Source: Fomitopsis serialis (Eukaryota > Basidiomycota > Agaricomycetes > Polyporales > Fomitopsidaceae). Taken from it: a DNA stretch of 64,000 nt. The notes under the pieces were generated by a model that worked only from the letters and a program-made list of their open reading frames with translations, was not told where the DNA came from and did not search any database. The stretch spans positions 620,001 to 684,000 of the forward strand of contig NW_025954968.1 in NCBI RefSeq assembly GCF_022376445.1, read 5' to 3'. Of this stretch, positions 29,530-39,785 are shown piece after piece (the first letter of the stretch is position 1; every line of letters begins with the position of its first letter). The translations under genes and the position numbers were made by a program.

Positions 29530-31125
29530 TTACTCCAAAAACGGTACCGTCTTCGCTTCGATGCTCCTATGCTTATACTTCTTCCCGTCGTCCGCCCCGA
29601 ACTCGCCAACGACGTGGCCGTTCTCGCCCTTGCTGCGCAGCATGTATTTGTACGTGACCAGGCCCTCGAGGCCGACCGGTCCCCGCGCGTGGATCCTCCC
29701 TGTGCTGATGCCCACCTCCGTGCCGAACCCGTAGCGGAAGCCGTCTGCGAAGCGTGTGCTTGCGTTGACAAACGTACCCGCAGAGTCGACTCCGCGGCAG
29801 AAAGCGGACGCTGCCGCTGGGTCCTCTGTGACTATGCAGTCGGTGTGGTGCGACGAATGTGAGTTGATGAATCGGATGGCGTCTGCTAGGGAGGGCAGGG
29901 CGATAACGGACAGCGTGAGGCTGAGATGCTCGGTCGTGTAAGAGTCAGGCGTGGACGGATGGACGTGCGAAGCGAGCTTGGAGGGGGTGGGAGAGAGTGA
30001 CTGCAGTGCGGAGATGGTGAGTGGGTCACAGAGCAGCTGTACGTCTGCGTCGAGGAGCGCTTGCGCAACGGCTGGCCAGACGGTCGACACGACGTTTTCG
30101 TGGACAACCAAGGTCTCTGCTGCATTGCACGCAGCAGGATAGTCAGTCTGGGATGCAGCATCGTCAGCGTTTGTGTGTGCAGCATCCTGAGTGGACGACG
30201 CATGCCTTGGAATCCAGGACGACTCTGACTGCCTTCTTAAGCTCTGCAGTTTCGTCAAGGAAAACGGAACACAGTCCGTCTGCGTGACCCATAACAGGGA
30301 TCCGGGTGCTGTTTTGAATACTCCGGACAAGGCTATTGCTTCCTCGAGGGATGACTAAGTCGATGTATTGATCGAGTTGCAGGAGCGCAGACACCTCTGC
30401 CCGAGTCTGGATGGTTTGTATGTAAGTGCTCGGGATGTTCGTTTTTGACAGGGCACTCTGAATCGCTTTGGATAATAGCTTGGTCGTCTCATTTGATTCC
30501 TTCCCGCCTTTGAGAATCGCTGCATTGCCTACACACATGGATCAATGAAGGGAACAGCTAGTCAATCGGCTGTTTGGACGTACCTGATTTGATTGCCAGT
30601 GCAGCGATGTTGACGACGACCTCAGGACGGGCCTCAAATATAACCAAGAGCACGCCGATAGGACATGAGACACGGTATAGTTCGAGGTCATCGTCAAGCT
30701 CAGAGGCATATGTGACGATGCCTGTCGGGTCTAGGAGATTCGCCACATCGAGGATGCCTTGCAGCATAGAGTCCCATTTGTCCACTTTGTTCAGCTCAAG
30801 CCTCTTCAAGAGGGAGGAAGACATGCACCCTGCATTTACGTCCTGCTGAGCTGCCTATTGCTTGATCAGTGCTTGCTACTGGAGACACGAAGGTAGGGAG
30901 ACGAGCTAGATTGAACGCCTCACATCTCGAAGGGCGTGGGAGCAAAATGCACCTCAAGATCTCGTCTGTTTGCTGCCAGTATCTCCTCCTTCGCAAAGCA
31001 AGCTCGTCGCGCAGTTCATGCAGGGCTCGTACTCGCTCCGACGAGGCGATCAATTGGGAGGCTTCGAATGCTGCCTTGGCAGCTTTTGCGATGAAAACAG
31101 CCGCAGAATCGTCGTTTGTGGACAT
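29530..31125 (-). CDS. PRO2: Gamma-glutamyl phosphate reductase, proline synthesis
   Basis: Reduces gamma-glutamyl phosphate to glutamate-5-semialdehyde with NADPH, the second step of proline synthesis. Exons: 31125-30953, 30854-30584, 30528-30206, 30147-29530; about 461 residues. Visible: YRVSCPIGVLLVIFEARPEV (nucleotide-binding fold), NAAILKGGKE, LVIPRGSNSLVR, GHADGLCSVF, the catalytic Cys in YPAACNAAETLVVH, FVNASTRFADGFRYGFGTEVGISTGRIHARGP and VTYKYML. One base is missing at the end of exon 1 (about 30955, reading DEILE-AAQQDV). Intron 3 (30148-30205) has a GC donor (AAG then GCATGC) and ends CCCAG; only this join gives SK-TDYPAACN. A perfect hairpin lies about 150 bp upstream of the start. 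Confidence 0.92.
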
Positions 31126-31270
31126 AGTAACTAGTGAGAGGGGTACTTGCGATAGAGAACGAAGAGACTATTACTCTTGGGAGGACTCGATGGCCCTTGG
31201 CCGAAAGAGCAATATTGCGGCAGTGACTCGAGACGTGACAGACGCGATGACACGACTCACGTGAGACGTG

Positions 31271-31322
31271 ACATACTGTATCGGGCCGGGATCTCGTCAG
31301 ATCCCGGCCCGATACAGTATGT
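31271..31322. repeat. Perfect 24-bp inverted repeat with 4-nt loop
   Basis: The left arm 31271-31294 and right arm 31299-31322 are exact reverse complements, separated by CGTC. The arm begins ACATACTGTATC and holds a GGGCCGGG core. The first flanking pair does not match, so the repeat is sharply bounded. It lies in the upstream region of PRO2. Confidence 0.95.
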
Positions 31323-31727
31323 ACACTCTCATCCCCTCGTCGCGTCGCACGCCGCGTGTTACAATCTCTACTGAGGCTTCTACATACGGGTTGCAATGAA
31401 AAACGACGGCTTAGAACAGTCTCCTGTCCATCAATTCTGGCGACGTAGGGGGCCACCGTATCGTTTAGTCCATCTACGCCGTCTGCGGCAAAGACCGAGT
31501 CTGGCCAGTGGCAAGACCACAACAAAACCGTCATGGCCGGGTGTGGAGTCCGCAAGCACTCGCCGTATACTATTAGGCAGGCAATGAACTCAGGCTCGAT
31601 AAAGTTTAACAACAGCCCACATCGATACCTCCTGGCCTTCACTGTCCTTCAGAGCTCCCACTACCCTATACCTATATTGTAGTCCATCTGGTATCTGCGC
31701 ATGCTACAAACCCCCACACCATGGCCG
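31323..31727. other. Spacer between PRO2 upstream region and secreted protein gene 1
   Basis: No supported gene. A long minus-strand open frame that overlaps it (31016-31642) also runs through the hairpin and the PRO2 start and has no recognisable domain. Confidence 0.4.
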
Positions 31728-32542
31728 TCACTCGATCCGACCATGCTCCATCGCGATCCCATGTGCCCTGGCCTCTGTCCCATACACGTGCATGCCGAAC
31801 CACTGCGCTGCGCGATTGATGATCCTGCCGGCCACGGGAATGTTAGTTGTGATTGAAGATGGCACGCCATCGGAGACTGAGGACGCGGATTCACTGCTGA
31901 TGGACGTCACCGCGGTTCCCGAGACAGTAACGGTGGTCGTAACGATGGAGGGCGATACGCTGGGGGGCACGCTGCTGTAGACCGACGTGGTGATGGAGCA
32001 CTGTCGGAACGCTCGTGAACACCGAGGTGACCACGGATCCCGACCCGCTGACTGGGATGCTGGTATAGACCGAGGTTACGGCAGAGCCGGAAGCGCTCAC
32101 AGGGTCGCTGGTGAACATGGAAGTGAGGATGGATCCAGACGCGCTGACCGGCACGCTCGAGGGGTCGACGTCGACGCTGCTGACGATCGAGGTGACGACG
32201 GATTCAGACGCACTGACCGGTACACTCGTGTAGACAGACATTACGCCAGAAGGGTCGATGGAGACGCTGCTGATGCTGGCTGGCACGCTCGTGAAGGCCG
32301 ACGAGACGCAATCGGTGGCACTCGGGCATGCGTCGGACGTCACAATGGTGGTAGGACTGGGCATCACAAGGGACGAGGAGATGTAATCTCCAGCTATTAG
32401 GAGAGCCGGTATCAATTTATCAAAAACGAGGGCAGATTCTTATGTTACTGAACGCACCGTGACCAGCAGGGATGGCCAATGCAGACGGGACGATCGTCGC
32501 AGCAAGAATCAGGACCGCAAACTTGAGAGCGAAGCGGGGCAT
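31728..32542 (-). CDS. Secreted Ser/Thr-rich repeat protein, copy 1 (one apparent frameshift)
   Basis: Unknown function. Exon 1 (32542-32464, 79 nt) encodes a clear signal peptide: MPRFALKF, hydrophobic AVLILAATIV, then PSALA. Exon 2 begins at 32393. The mature part is almost only Ser, Thr, Val, Pro with degenerate repeats of about 18-20 residues around VPVSASGSxxTSV, and should be heavily O-glycosylated. One base is missing near 31995-32010: before it the frame reads VTSVFTSVPT, after it ITTSVYSSVPPSVSPSIVTT, which aligns with copy 2. The end is at 31728. Exon 1 length and exon phase are identical to copy 2 at 37 kb. It could be a cell-wall mucin, an adhesin-like coat protein or an effector; no GPI signal is evident at the C-terminus. 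Confidence 0.75.
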
Positions 32543-32658
32543 GACGGCGAACACTGTGACCCGGGTGAAGGTGAAGATAATTGCGAAGATCGTTGGAGTA
32601 CGAGTGCTGATGAAAGATAGAGAGAACTGGGTGGGTGTCAGGCTGGAAGCCCAGCATG

Positions 32659-32666
32659 CTTTTATA
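32659..32666 (-). promoter_or_regulatory. TATA box of secreted protein gene 1
   Basis: TATAAAAG on the minus strand, 117 nt before the ATG. The same element with similar flanks precedes copy 2 at 37790-37797, so it is conserved after duplication. Confidence 0.7.
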
Positions 32667-34040
32667 AGCTCGGTTCGGATAGTCCTATGCCGAGGCAACT
32701 CAGCGGCGCAAGCACGAGGATGCATATGGCCACCTACCCTGCGTTACTGCTTCTTCCAGCGTCAAGTTGACTGAGTTAGCTCTCTGCATCAATTCATTCA
32801 AATGCTTGTGGACTCAATAGCGGTGCACATCTGGCGCCGACTGTGTCTGACAACGGCTGCGGGCGGTCGGAAGCACGACAATCGGCCGAGTTAGCAAACG
32901 CATCCGCAGCACAAGCCTCTCACTTAGCCGCAAAGGCCCTCGTCGAGGATCAACCTGCGGCTCCGAGACGTTATATGCACGCACAGATTCAAATCAAGTC
33001 AATGATTGTTGTTTCCAAAACAATAGACCCCGTGTCCCACTCGTGTCTAGATTTGCACCGAAGCGGAGTATGTCGGCCTCGGTGTTCCCACACAATAGCA
33101 GTGTCGAGAGCCAGCCACACCATAGCGGGACGCCGATCGCCGCGGGTGGCTGAAATCCAACGGCAGAGGGTGCAGATCGCCTGAAGCTCAAGACCCCCGC
33201 ATGTGTACCTTTCTTCGGCAAGCAACGGCTACCGCTGCCGCATCATGTAACCTGCGTTCATGATACAGAGGTTCTGTACAGTTTCTGGCGCTGGAAAACT
33301 TACCGTATGCTTCGTGGCGGTGCTCATCGTAGATTCTAAGTGTCGCGAAATAAGCGAAACATGGAGCACGCACCCGACGGAACATCAACGAGGAGACGGT
33401 GGTCCCGGAGAAGTACGGTGTCGATTTGCGAGTCTCCGAAGATTCCGTGTGTGTTAATACACAATGCTCGGAGGCCCGGGATGACGGGCTGTCAGTTACG
33501 CAACGATACTCGTTATACTTGTCTTCGAAGCCTGTCAGGGGTGCCGGTACTATCGGCACATAGGCAAGTATATACTCGCACATGACTGTAATATTGCGGA
33601 TACTGCCAGTGAGAAGGCGACGGATACATCAATTGAGTCTCACATAGAGCATCGCCTCCGGGCAGTCACGGACATGCCAGTGATCCAAGGACTCCGTGGA
33701 TGCCTTGTGGGAGCAAGAGCGGGTTCTAGTAAGACATGGTCGCAAGACGGCGAGATGTGGCCTAAGCTGAGATTACCAAGAGTGATCCCGACGTGGCATC
33801 CCCACCATACAGACCCGGTGCTGTGCTCGCGAGGAATTGTGCAGTGAGTCCCTTTGTCAAACCGCTGGCAACTTGCATGCCTCCGATCTGTGATGTCCCA
33901 AGCTGGCTCCTGAGCAGAAGTGGACCCGGCGGGATCTGACGGACAGCCCATGATGCGATGGATATAAGAGTCAGGACGAGTGAGAGGCCCAAGAGCTTGA
34001 GGACCATCCTGCAAACTGCATTCAAGTTGAACAACATGTG

Positions 34041-34486
34041 TTTCCTGATACGGTACTAACTACTATTAGAGTAAGGTAGACGCGTGGTCCCGATTGATCG
34101 ATGAATCTGATGATCCTTGGCGCCACCGTGACTGCCCCTTGCATGGTAAGTTACACTGGCAAGGGCGAATCCTTAACGTCAATGGTGGCTCAGAGCACAC
34201 TAGTTGCACAGGGAGCAAAAAAAAATCAAGATTCTACACATGCATCTGAGGATGTATCTCGTTGACTCTATGAACGTGAGGCTGGGTAGTACACTTCTGC
34301 CAGTGACGTTGCGACTCGGGACTCAGCAACCACTGAGGAGCAACTCCCACTGAAGCACTGTTCATTATCATTCGAAAATCGGACTCAGGTATCCCTTTCG
34401 CACGTCTAGTGAGTACCGTTGAGGTAAAGTACAAATTTACAATCCTATGACTCCAGCCCGAAAACTTACATGCTAGACCTAGCATA
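34041..34486. other. Spacer, no gene
   Basis: Lies between the duplication unit and the end of the FAD oxidase gene. An A-run at 34216-34223 is the only simple feature; no supported gene. Confidence 0.4.
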
Positions 34487-36128
34487 CTACCATCCTGCAC
34501 GACAGAGGTCTTCTGGCGTCGCCCTCTTTTGCTTGTCAAAGGTCCTGGGCCCGTTCGGCCCCTCCTCCAGACCGTTGCTCAAAGGGAGCTCGGGACGCCA
34601 TCTCCAGTGTTGTGTGAGTTCCGTCTTCGGCTTCTTCTGGATGACATCTCGTACATGCTACACGCAACAGTAAGCCGCAGCCCATGAAGTACTGTTGCAT
34701 ATGACGCACCTTTCCGAGGATAGGCGTGAACTTCGCGCCGTGCCCACTGCCGCCCGTGCAGATGAAGAGCGTGTCGTTGTGTCCAGGAAGGTAGTCGATC
34801 AGCCAGGAGTTGTCGACGGTGTCGGTGTAGAAGCAGAGTCTGGTAGCGATGATAGGTAGTGGCGCAAGATCGGGAAAGAAGGTAGAAACGAAAGTCTTGA
34901 TCCCCTCCACAGACTTGATCGGTAACGAGGTGTCGTCCACTTCAGGACGTAGTGGTACGGAGATCGGACGATCAAAGTCGGGGAGTTTGACGTAGTTCGT
35001 ATACTGATGCACGCTCATTACTAGGGCACTTCGGTGGGAGGAAGAGACACGGCATACCTTTGTGACGCGGTACCCTATCTTGATGAGTCCGTCCTCAGTT
35101 CTGGGGAAGGCGTAGATGCTGCGGCTGCCGACTGTCTTCCCAGTGGGGTCCGGATCATGACCTATGATCACAGGCCAGTTGTCGTGCGAGTACTTGTCCC
35201 AGAGTTCCTGCGCTTCTTCGCGTGGGGGCAAGCGAACGGTGACTACGCTTCCCGCAGTGGCCTCGAGGACTCGGCTCACTTCTGGCACAAGCATCGGCGT
35301 TGCAGATCCGCCTGTCTCAATGTTAGACAAGTCATCAATAGGGATCGCAGTAGCTCACAAGCCATAATGACGAGATCTGCTGTGTGCTCCTCTCCGTCTT
35401 TCGTCCTAATGCCGGTGACTCGCCTCGAATGTTCCGAGCCTTCCACGAGGAGCGAGGCGAACTCGCCTTTCTCGGGGCCTTCGATGAATCGTGCACCCTT
35501 CTTCCGTAGCTTTTCCGCAAGATACGCGCAGGCCTGGCTAGGGTACACGTATCCCGCCGTAGTGTCCAGAACCGCCTCAAATGTCTCCTGGCCGCCGGTC
35601 TCTGGAATGGGAAACTTCAACATCTTGTGCACCCACCCCTTCTCCGTCGCGCGGCGGACGTCATCGCCGTCTGAGAGGATGTATTGCGTGTCACGAAGGC
35701 CCTCTGCGGTCATATTTGCAAGCGTCTTCTTCTCGAGCCCGTCGAGATGGCTTGAGTGTTGGACTCGTAGCATCCCCGACTCGACGAAAAGTTCTTTGCC
35801 TGGACCAAGTTCCTCGTTCCATTGCTTCCATATCTCTCGCGCCTCATAAGCGAGCCTCTGGTAGTAGAGCTCATCTCCGTACGAAGCTCTGAAGATCTTG
35901 TTCTCGTCGACGGACGCTGCTGTAGACCCGGGGTTCAGTTTATAACCGTCGCCCCGATCGTAGGGATGCTGGTCGAAGATTGTGATGTCGTAGTCTAAGT
36001 AAGACGAGTCAACAACGTCCAGTTATCGAGAAGACTTGCTCACCATCCTCCGCGAGATAGAAGGCCGTGCTGAGTCCAAAAATGCCAGCGCCCACAATGA
36101 TCACCGCAGGTTTGGCGGAGGTTGTCAT
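34487..36128 (-). CDS. FAD-dependent amine/amino-acid oxidase (sarcosine/pipecolate/fructosyl-amino-acid oxidase family)
   Basis: Oxidises a secondary amine or amino acid, releasing hydrogen peroxide. Five exons (36128-36044, 35994-35359, 35311-35058, 35003-34710, 34657-34487) join in frame to 479 residues. The N-terminal dinucleotide fold AVIIVGAGIFGLSTA binds FAD, followed by TIFDQHPYDRGDGY and NPGSTAASVDENKIFRASYG. RLCFYTDTVDNSWLID places a Cys where MSOX/FAOX enzymes attach FAD covalently. ICTGGSGHGAKFTPILGK closes the flavin site. No peroxisomal SKL-type signal is present at the C-terminus (ends CRAGW). The substrate cannot be told from the sequence: pipecolate, saccharopine, sarcosine and fructosyl amino acids are all possible. 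It lies between the two duplicated secreted-protein genes, which look unrelated. Confidence 0.88.
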
Positions 36129-36976
36129 GTCCGGTTGTCGTCCAATGGCACTCACTGCTCGTCCTTTCAGGTTGACGTCGAGAGTTAACGTTAGCTAAGA
36201 TAACGGAACCATTACCAGACGACCTCTCGGCCCGAGATAATGCGATTTTCGAGAGACTATATTTGTCAATCTGGCCGTGAGCAGTCAGTGCAAGAGCGCG
36301 CCGTTGCATGCGCATAGGTGTCGTCACATCGCCTGAGTAGAGCCATTGCCCGACTGCCCAGAAGCCAGAACAGGGACGTGGTTCAATAGTAACCCTTCAT
36401 CGTTGAACGTAACCAACCTCGGAGGAACCAGAGTGCGCCACGGCATTATCTCAGATTTCGCACGCCTTCTTCGGAGTCGATCGATCGACGATCACCGTGA
36501 CAACGGCGGACGCAGGTTCGCTACGTGCTGGCTACGTGCTGGCCACGTGCACTTATTATTAAGTTGCATACAGTTCCACATAATGACCAACGTTAGGGCT
36601 TTCAAACCTTGTGAATTGCAAGCCAGCGAGCATACCGGTGAGAGGGCCGGTGCATCGATGAGTGTGGTACATAGGACATAAGTAGAAGAAATCTCGACAC
36701 TCGCTGTCTCCAAAACGCAACCTCAACACAAATGTTGACTTTCCTTACCATCGGCAAGTCAGACATGAACACATTATTCAATAAAAATCATCCGTATGAT
36801 TCAAGGCCAAAGTCGAGAACAAATCACTCGAAGATCCCAACTGAGTCAGGCCTTGAAGGCAAGTCCGTTACTACTAGAGGATGACAACAAATTCAACAAA
36901 TCAAAAGAAGTGTCCTTCGAGAATGAAGACTGCTCATACTGGCGTCCGCATTTGTATCCTACAAACCCGTACGCCG
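36129..36976. other. FAD oxidase upstream region and 3' flank of secreted protein gene 2
   Basis: About 850 bp with no supported gene. The oxidase promoter should lie at the left side. A duplicated ACGTGCTGGC unit occurs near 36521-36550. Confidence 0.4.
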
Positions 36977-37683
36977 TCACTCAGCCCGACCATGTTTCAA
37001 CGCGACCCCCTCTGCACCAGGCTCCGTCTCATACGAGTGCATGCCACCTCGCGCTTCGTGACCGATGAAGCTCCTGGTCGCGGGAAGAATGCTTGAAAGC
37101 GACGGCAAGCCACCGGAGACAGAGGACGCGGGTGCACTGGTGATGGACGTCACCGCGCTCGCCGTGCCAGTCGCAGTCGCGCTAGCGGTCTCCGTTGTGC
37201 TTCCACACACCGGCACGTACTCGGTAACAACAACGGTGGTCGTAACGACGGAAGGCGACGCGCTAGGGGGAACGCTGCTGTAGACCGACGTAATGGTGGA
37301 GGGCTCGACGGAGATGGTGGAAATGGTAGAGGGCTCGACGGTGATGGTAGTGAGGATCGACCCACTGGCAGTCACGATGGTGGTTGGCGACGCGCTCCCT
37401 GTGATCGTGGTAGAAACCGGCGACGCGCTGCCTGTGATGGTGGTCGAGATCGACGATGCACAGTCGGTGGCACTTGGGCAGGCGTCGGACGTCACACTGG
37501 CGACAGACGAGGGGACGGGAAACGACGAGGGGACGACGTCTCTAGCTATTGGAGGGGCCGACTATGAGAAACGAGCACAACCCCTCGAAGACTGTTAGAC
37601 GTACCTGCAGGAACGGCCAATGCAGAGGGCACGATCGTTGCAGCAAGAACAAGGGCAACGAAGTTGAAGGCGAAGCGGGGCAT
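36977..37683 (-). CDS. Secreted Ser/Thr-rich protein, copy 2 (intact)
   Basis: Unknown function, paralogue of the gene at 31.7-32.5 kb. Two exons (37683-37605, 37545-36977) give 215 residues with no break. The signal peptide MPRFAFNFVALVLAATIVPSALA is followed by AARDVVPSSFPVPSSVASV, then TSDACPSATDC, shared with copy 1 and the only Cys pair besides one later Cys. The rest is Thr/Ser/Val/Ile repeats such as TTITGSASP and VEPSTISTI, then EYVPVCGSTTETASATATG and a less repetitive C-terminus with SFIGHEARGGMHSYETEPG. Compared with copy 1 the repeat units differ in type and number, so the repeat part evolves fast while signal peptide, intron position and C-terminal region are kept. O-glycosylated cell-wall or extracellular protein is the likely class. 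Confidence 0.82.
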
Positions 37684-37789
37684 GACGGTAAAAGATGCTT
37701 CCGGGTGAAGGCGAAGATTATTGCAAGGATTGACGGAGCGGAAGTGCCGAAGAATGTGGGGATGTATGACAGGGTAAGAACCCAGCACG

Positions 37790-37797
37790 CTTTTATA
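37790..37797 (-). promoter_or_regulatory. TATA box of secreted protein gene 2
   Basis: TATAAAAG on the minus strand, 107 nt before the ATG at 37683, in the same sequence context as the TATA box of copy 1. Confidence 0.7.
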
Positions 37798-38760
37798 GGC
37801 TGGGTTCGATGCATCCTGTGCAGGGGCGTCTTAGGGCTGGCAAGCGTGAGGATGGGCACCGTTTCTCATGCATCAAGCATCTTCCAGCGCCCCCGGGACC
37901 GGCCTTGGCTATTTCGTCACCAGTCAGTAGTAGGCCCTGTATCCGTTCAATCGACAGCCTGTAAATAAGCAGTGCACACCTGACGGGCCGGCTGTCTCAT
38001 AGCAGCTGCGATCAGCGACTTGAGCGCAGGACGTCAGGCCTCGGCAAACACAGGCCGCACAGGCCTCGCATTCAGCCATAAGGCCTAAGGAGTCGAAGAC
38101 CAACATGCGGTTGCGGGACGCATATCATAATTGAATGAATGAAGGCGAGTTTACACAACGGCCACCGCTGCCCGTAGTAAGCTGCATGCCGAATGCCGTA
38201 TAAGTAGGTTCTTACTCGGTTCACACAGTGGTCTCTGTGTTGCTGTATATCGGTATACAGTAAACGGTTGTGCAGTGATGGATCAAATCCGAAGCACGCA
38301 CCTCACATGGAGGAGCTCGAGACTGATCACACAGGAGCATGATATCAATTTGTGTGCCCGAGGATCCCATGCATGTTGTGACATTAGATCACTTGCACGA
38401 GTGACCAATGGAACCTACGCGACAATACTGTTTCAGGATTCTTTACCAAAGCAATGGGTCTCGGTACCGGCGCAATAGGCAAGTAGGTGCCTCCTCGCGC
38501 ACGACGGTGACAGCGACAGCGCAGAATAGGCCAGTGATATAGACTTCAGAAGGCATCGAAGGTGTCGGCCGCGTCTCGCTGGCTGCATCGCCCCCAGCGG
38601 CGGTCATCCGCGGGATCACTAGGCAATCACGACCTCCTGGGGTGATCCAAGGACGCCGTGGGCGTTCAGTGGGACTGAGAGCGGGTCCGGGAGACATGGT
38701 CTCACGACGGCGAGACGTGTCTTGAACAAGGTCGTCAAGCGTCCATGCCTACTTTTAATG

Positions 38761-39785
38761 CTCCATTTTGGCTCAACACAACCGTGTCCATCGAAGCCAT
38801 TGGACTGCCAGCGTGCGAGCGCAACTTGAACTTGTTTCAGCGAACAATCTGAGCCCTGTTGGTGTAATTTTACGAGCTGCATCCAAAGAAAAGCTACACA
38901 CTCACAGCACTTAGGATCGAGGCATGCTCAGTCCGCACTGCGATGGAGACTGATGGAGAGCGAAAAAGAAGAGTCAGTCGAATGACGGGGACCAGCCTGA
39001 GGTTGCGGGATCGGCGTTGCGAACAACGTGTATTTCTCGATAAGGTAATTCTAAGGCGGGCGCTCCCCCGATTGATCTGTGGTGCTTCCTCTCCAAGCTG
39101 AGCTGACCTTCGGCCGACGACTGAGTCGAAATATCGCATTCCACCACTGCCTTAGTGCCTCTGCCCCACTGCTTCACAATTATTATCGTTGTGCTAGACT
39201 GACAGCAAAAGTCTTGCGTCGAATTTGGACTACCGCGTCGTAACAAGAGTTGCACGGTCTCAGGCCTCAGGAGGAGCCATCCGACACTCGAAGAGCCTCC
39301 GAGCTCATATAACGGCTGAGAAAGTATCCGGACGAAATCCGGAGCTGGATAATATACATACACCAAGACCATTCTGCCGTAGGACGCGAATCTGGTGAGT
39401 TAACATAACAAGCCAGTCAATTTCGTGATCACCGGCGTGACGGACGGGTGTACAATGCACATGGATTACGATGAACACACCGGGCTCGAGTTTGGCTTTC
39501 GGGTCCATTGCTTGTACTCTTTCCCATGCTATACTTACAAGTCACATCCCGTGCATAACCGCCGAGTCTCACCCTTCTCGACACAGCCCCAGGTCTCAAG
39601 GTGGCTCCACCCCCTCCAAGCTGAGCCTGTGCATGCCGTCACCGGTCAATCATCTCCGTCAACGCAGAGCCATCGAGTGAATGAACGAGCGCCATAGATC
39701 AATGACCATGGCTCCTGAGCCGCGGCGGTCAGTACTCCCCGTCTTTGCACGCTAACACCATGGACGCTGAAATTGGATATGGCAC
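38761..39785. other. Gene-poor spacer
   Basis: Only short frames without motifs; the stretch before 39420 includes a minus-strand 132-codon frame with no recognisable domain. Nothing supported. Confidence 0.35.

Larger units (their letters stand above)
31728..34040. repeat. Segmental duplication, left unit
   Basis: The secreted protein gene, its TATA promoter and about 1.5 kb beyond it recur, diverged, at 36977-38760 in the same orientation. Matching stretches include the CAGCAxGCTTTTATA core promoter and a minus-strand stretch reading EPALAPTRHPRSPWIT here and GPALSPTERPRRPWIT there. Confidence 0.7.
36977..38760. repeat. Segmental duplication, right unit
   Basis: Diverged duplicate of 31728-34040 in the same orientation: coding region, core promoter and upstream flank. 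Conservation drops beyond about 38760. Confidence 0.65.

Noticed and set aside
31016..31642. 208-codon minus-strand open frame
   Set aside because: It runs antisense-frame through the PRO2 start and straight through the perfect hairpin, has no domain and no splice sites; chance.
33762..34037. Minus frame with hydrophobic start and IPPGP, like a P450 N-terminus
   Set aside because: No further P450 motifs (helix I, ExxR, haem Cys) follow within several kb. The resemblance is limited to one short hinge.
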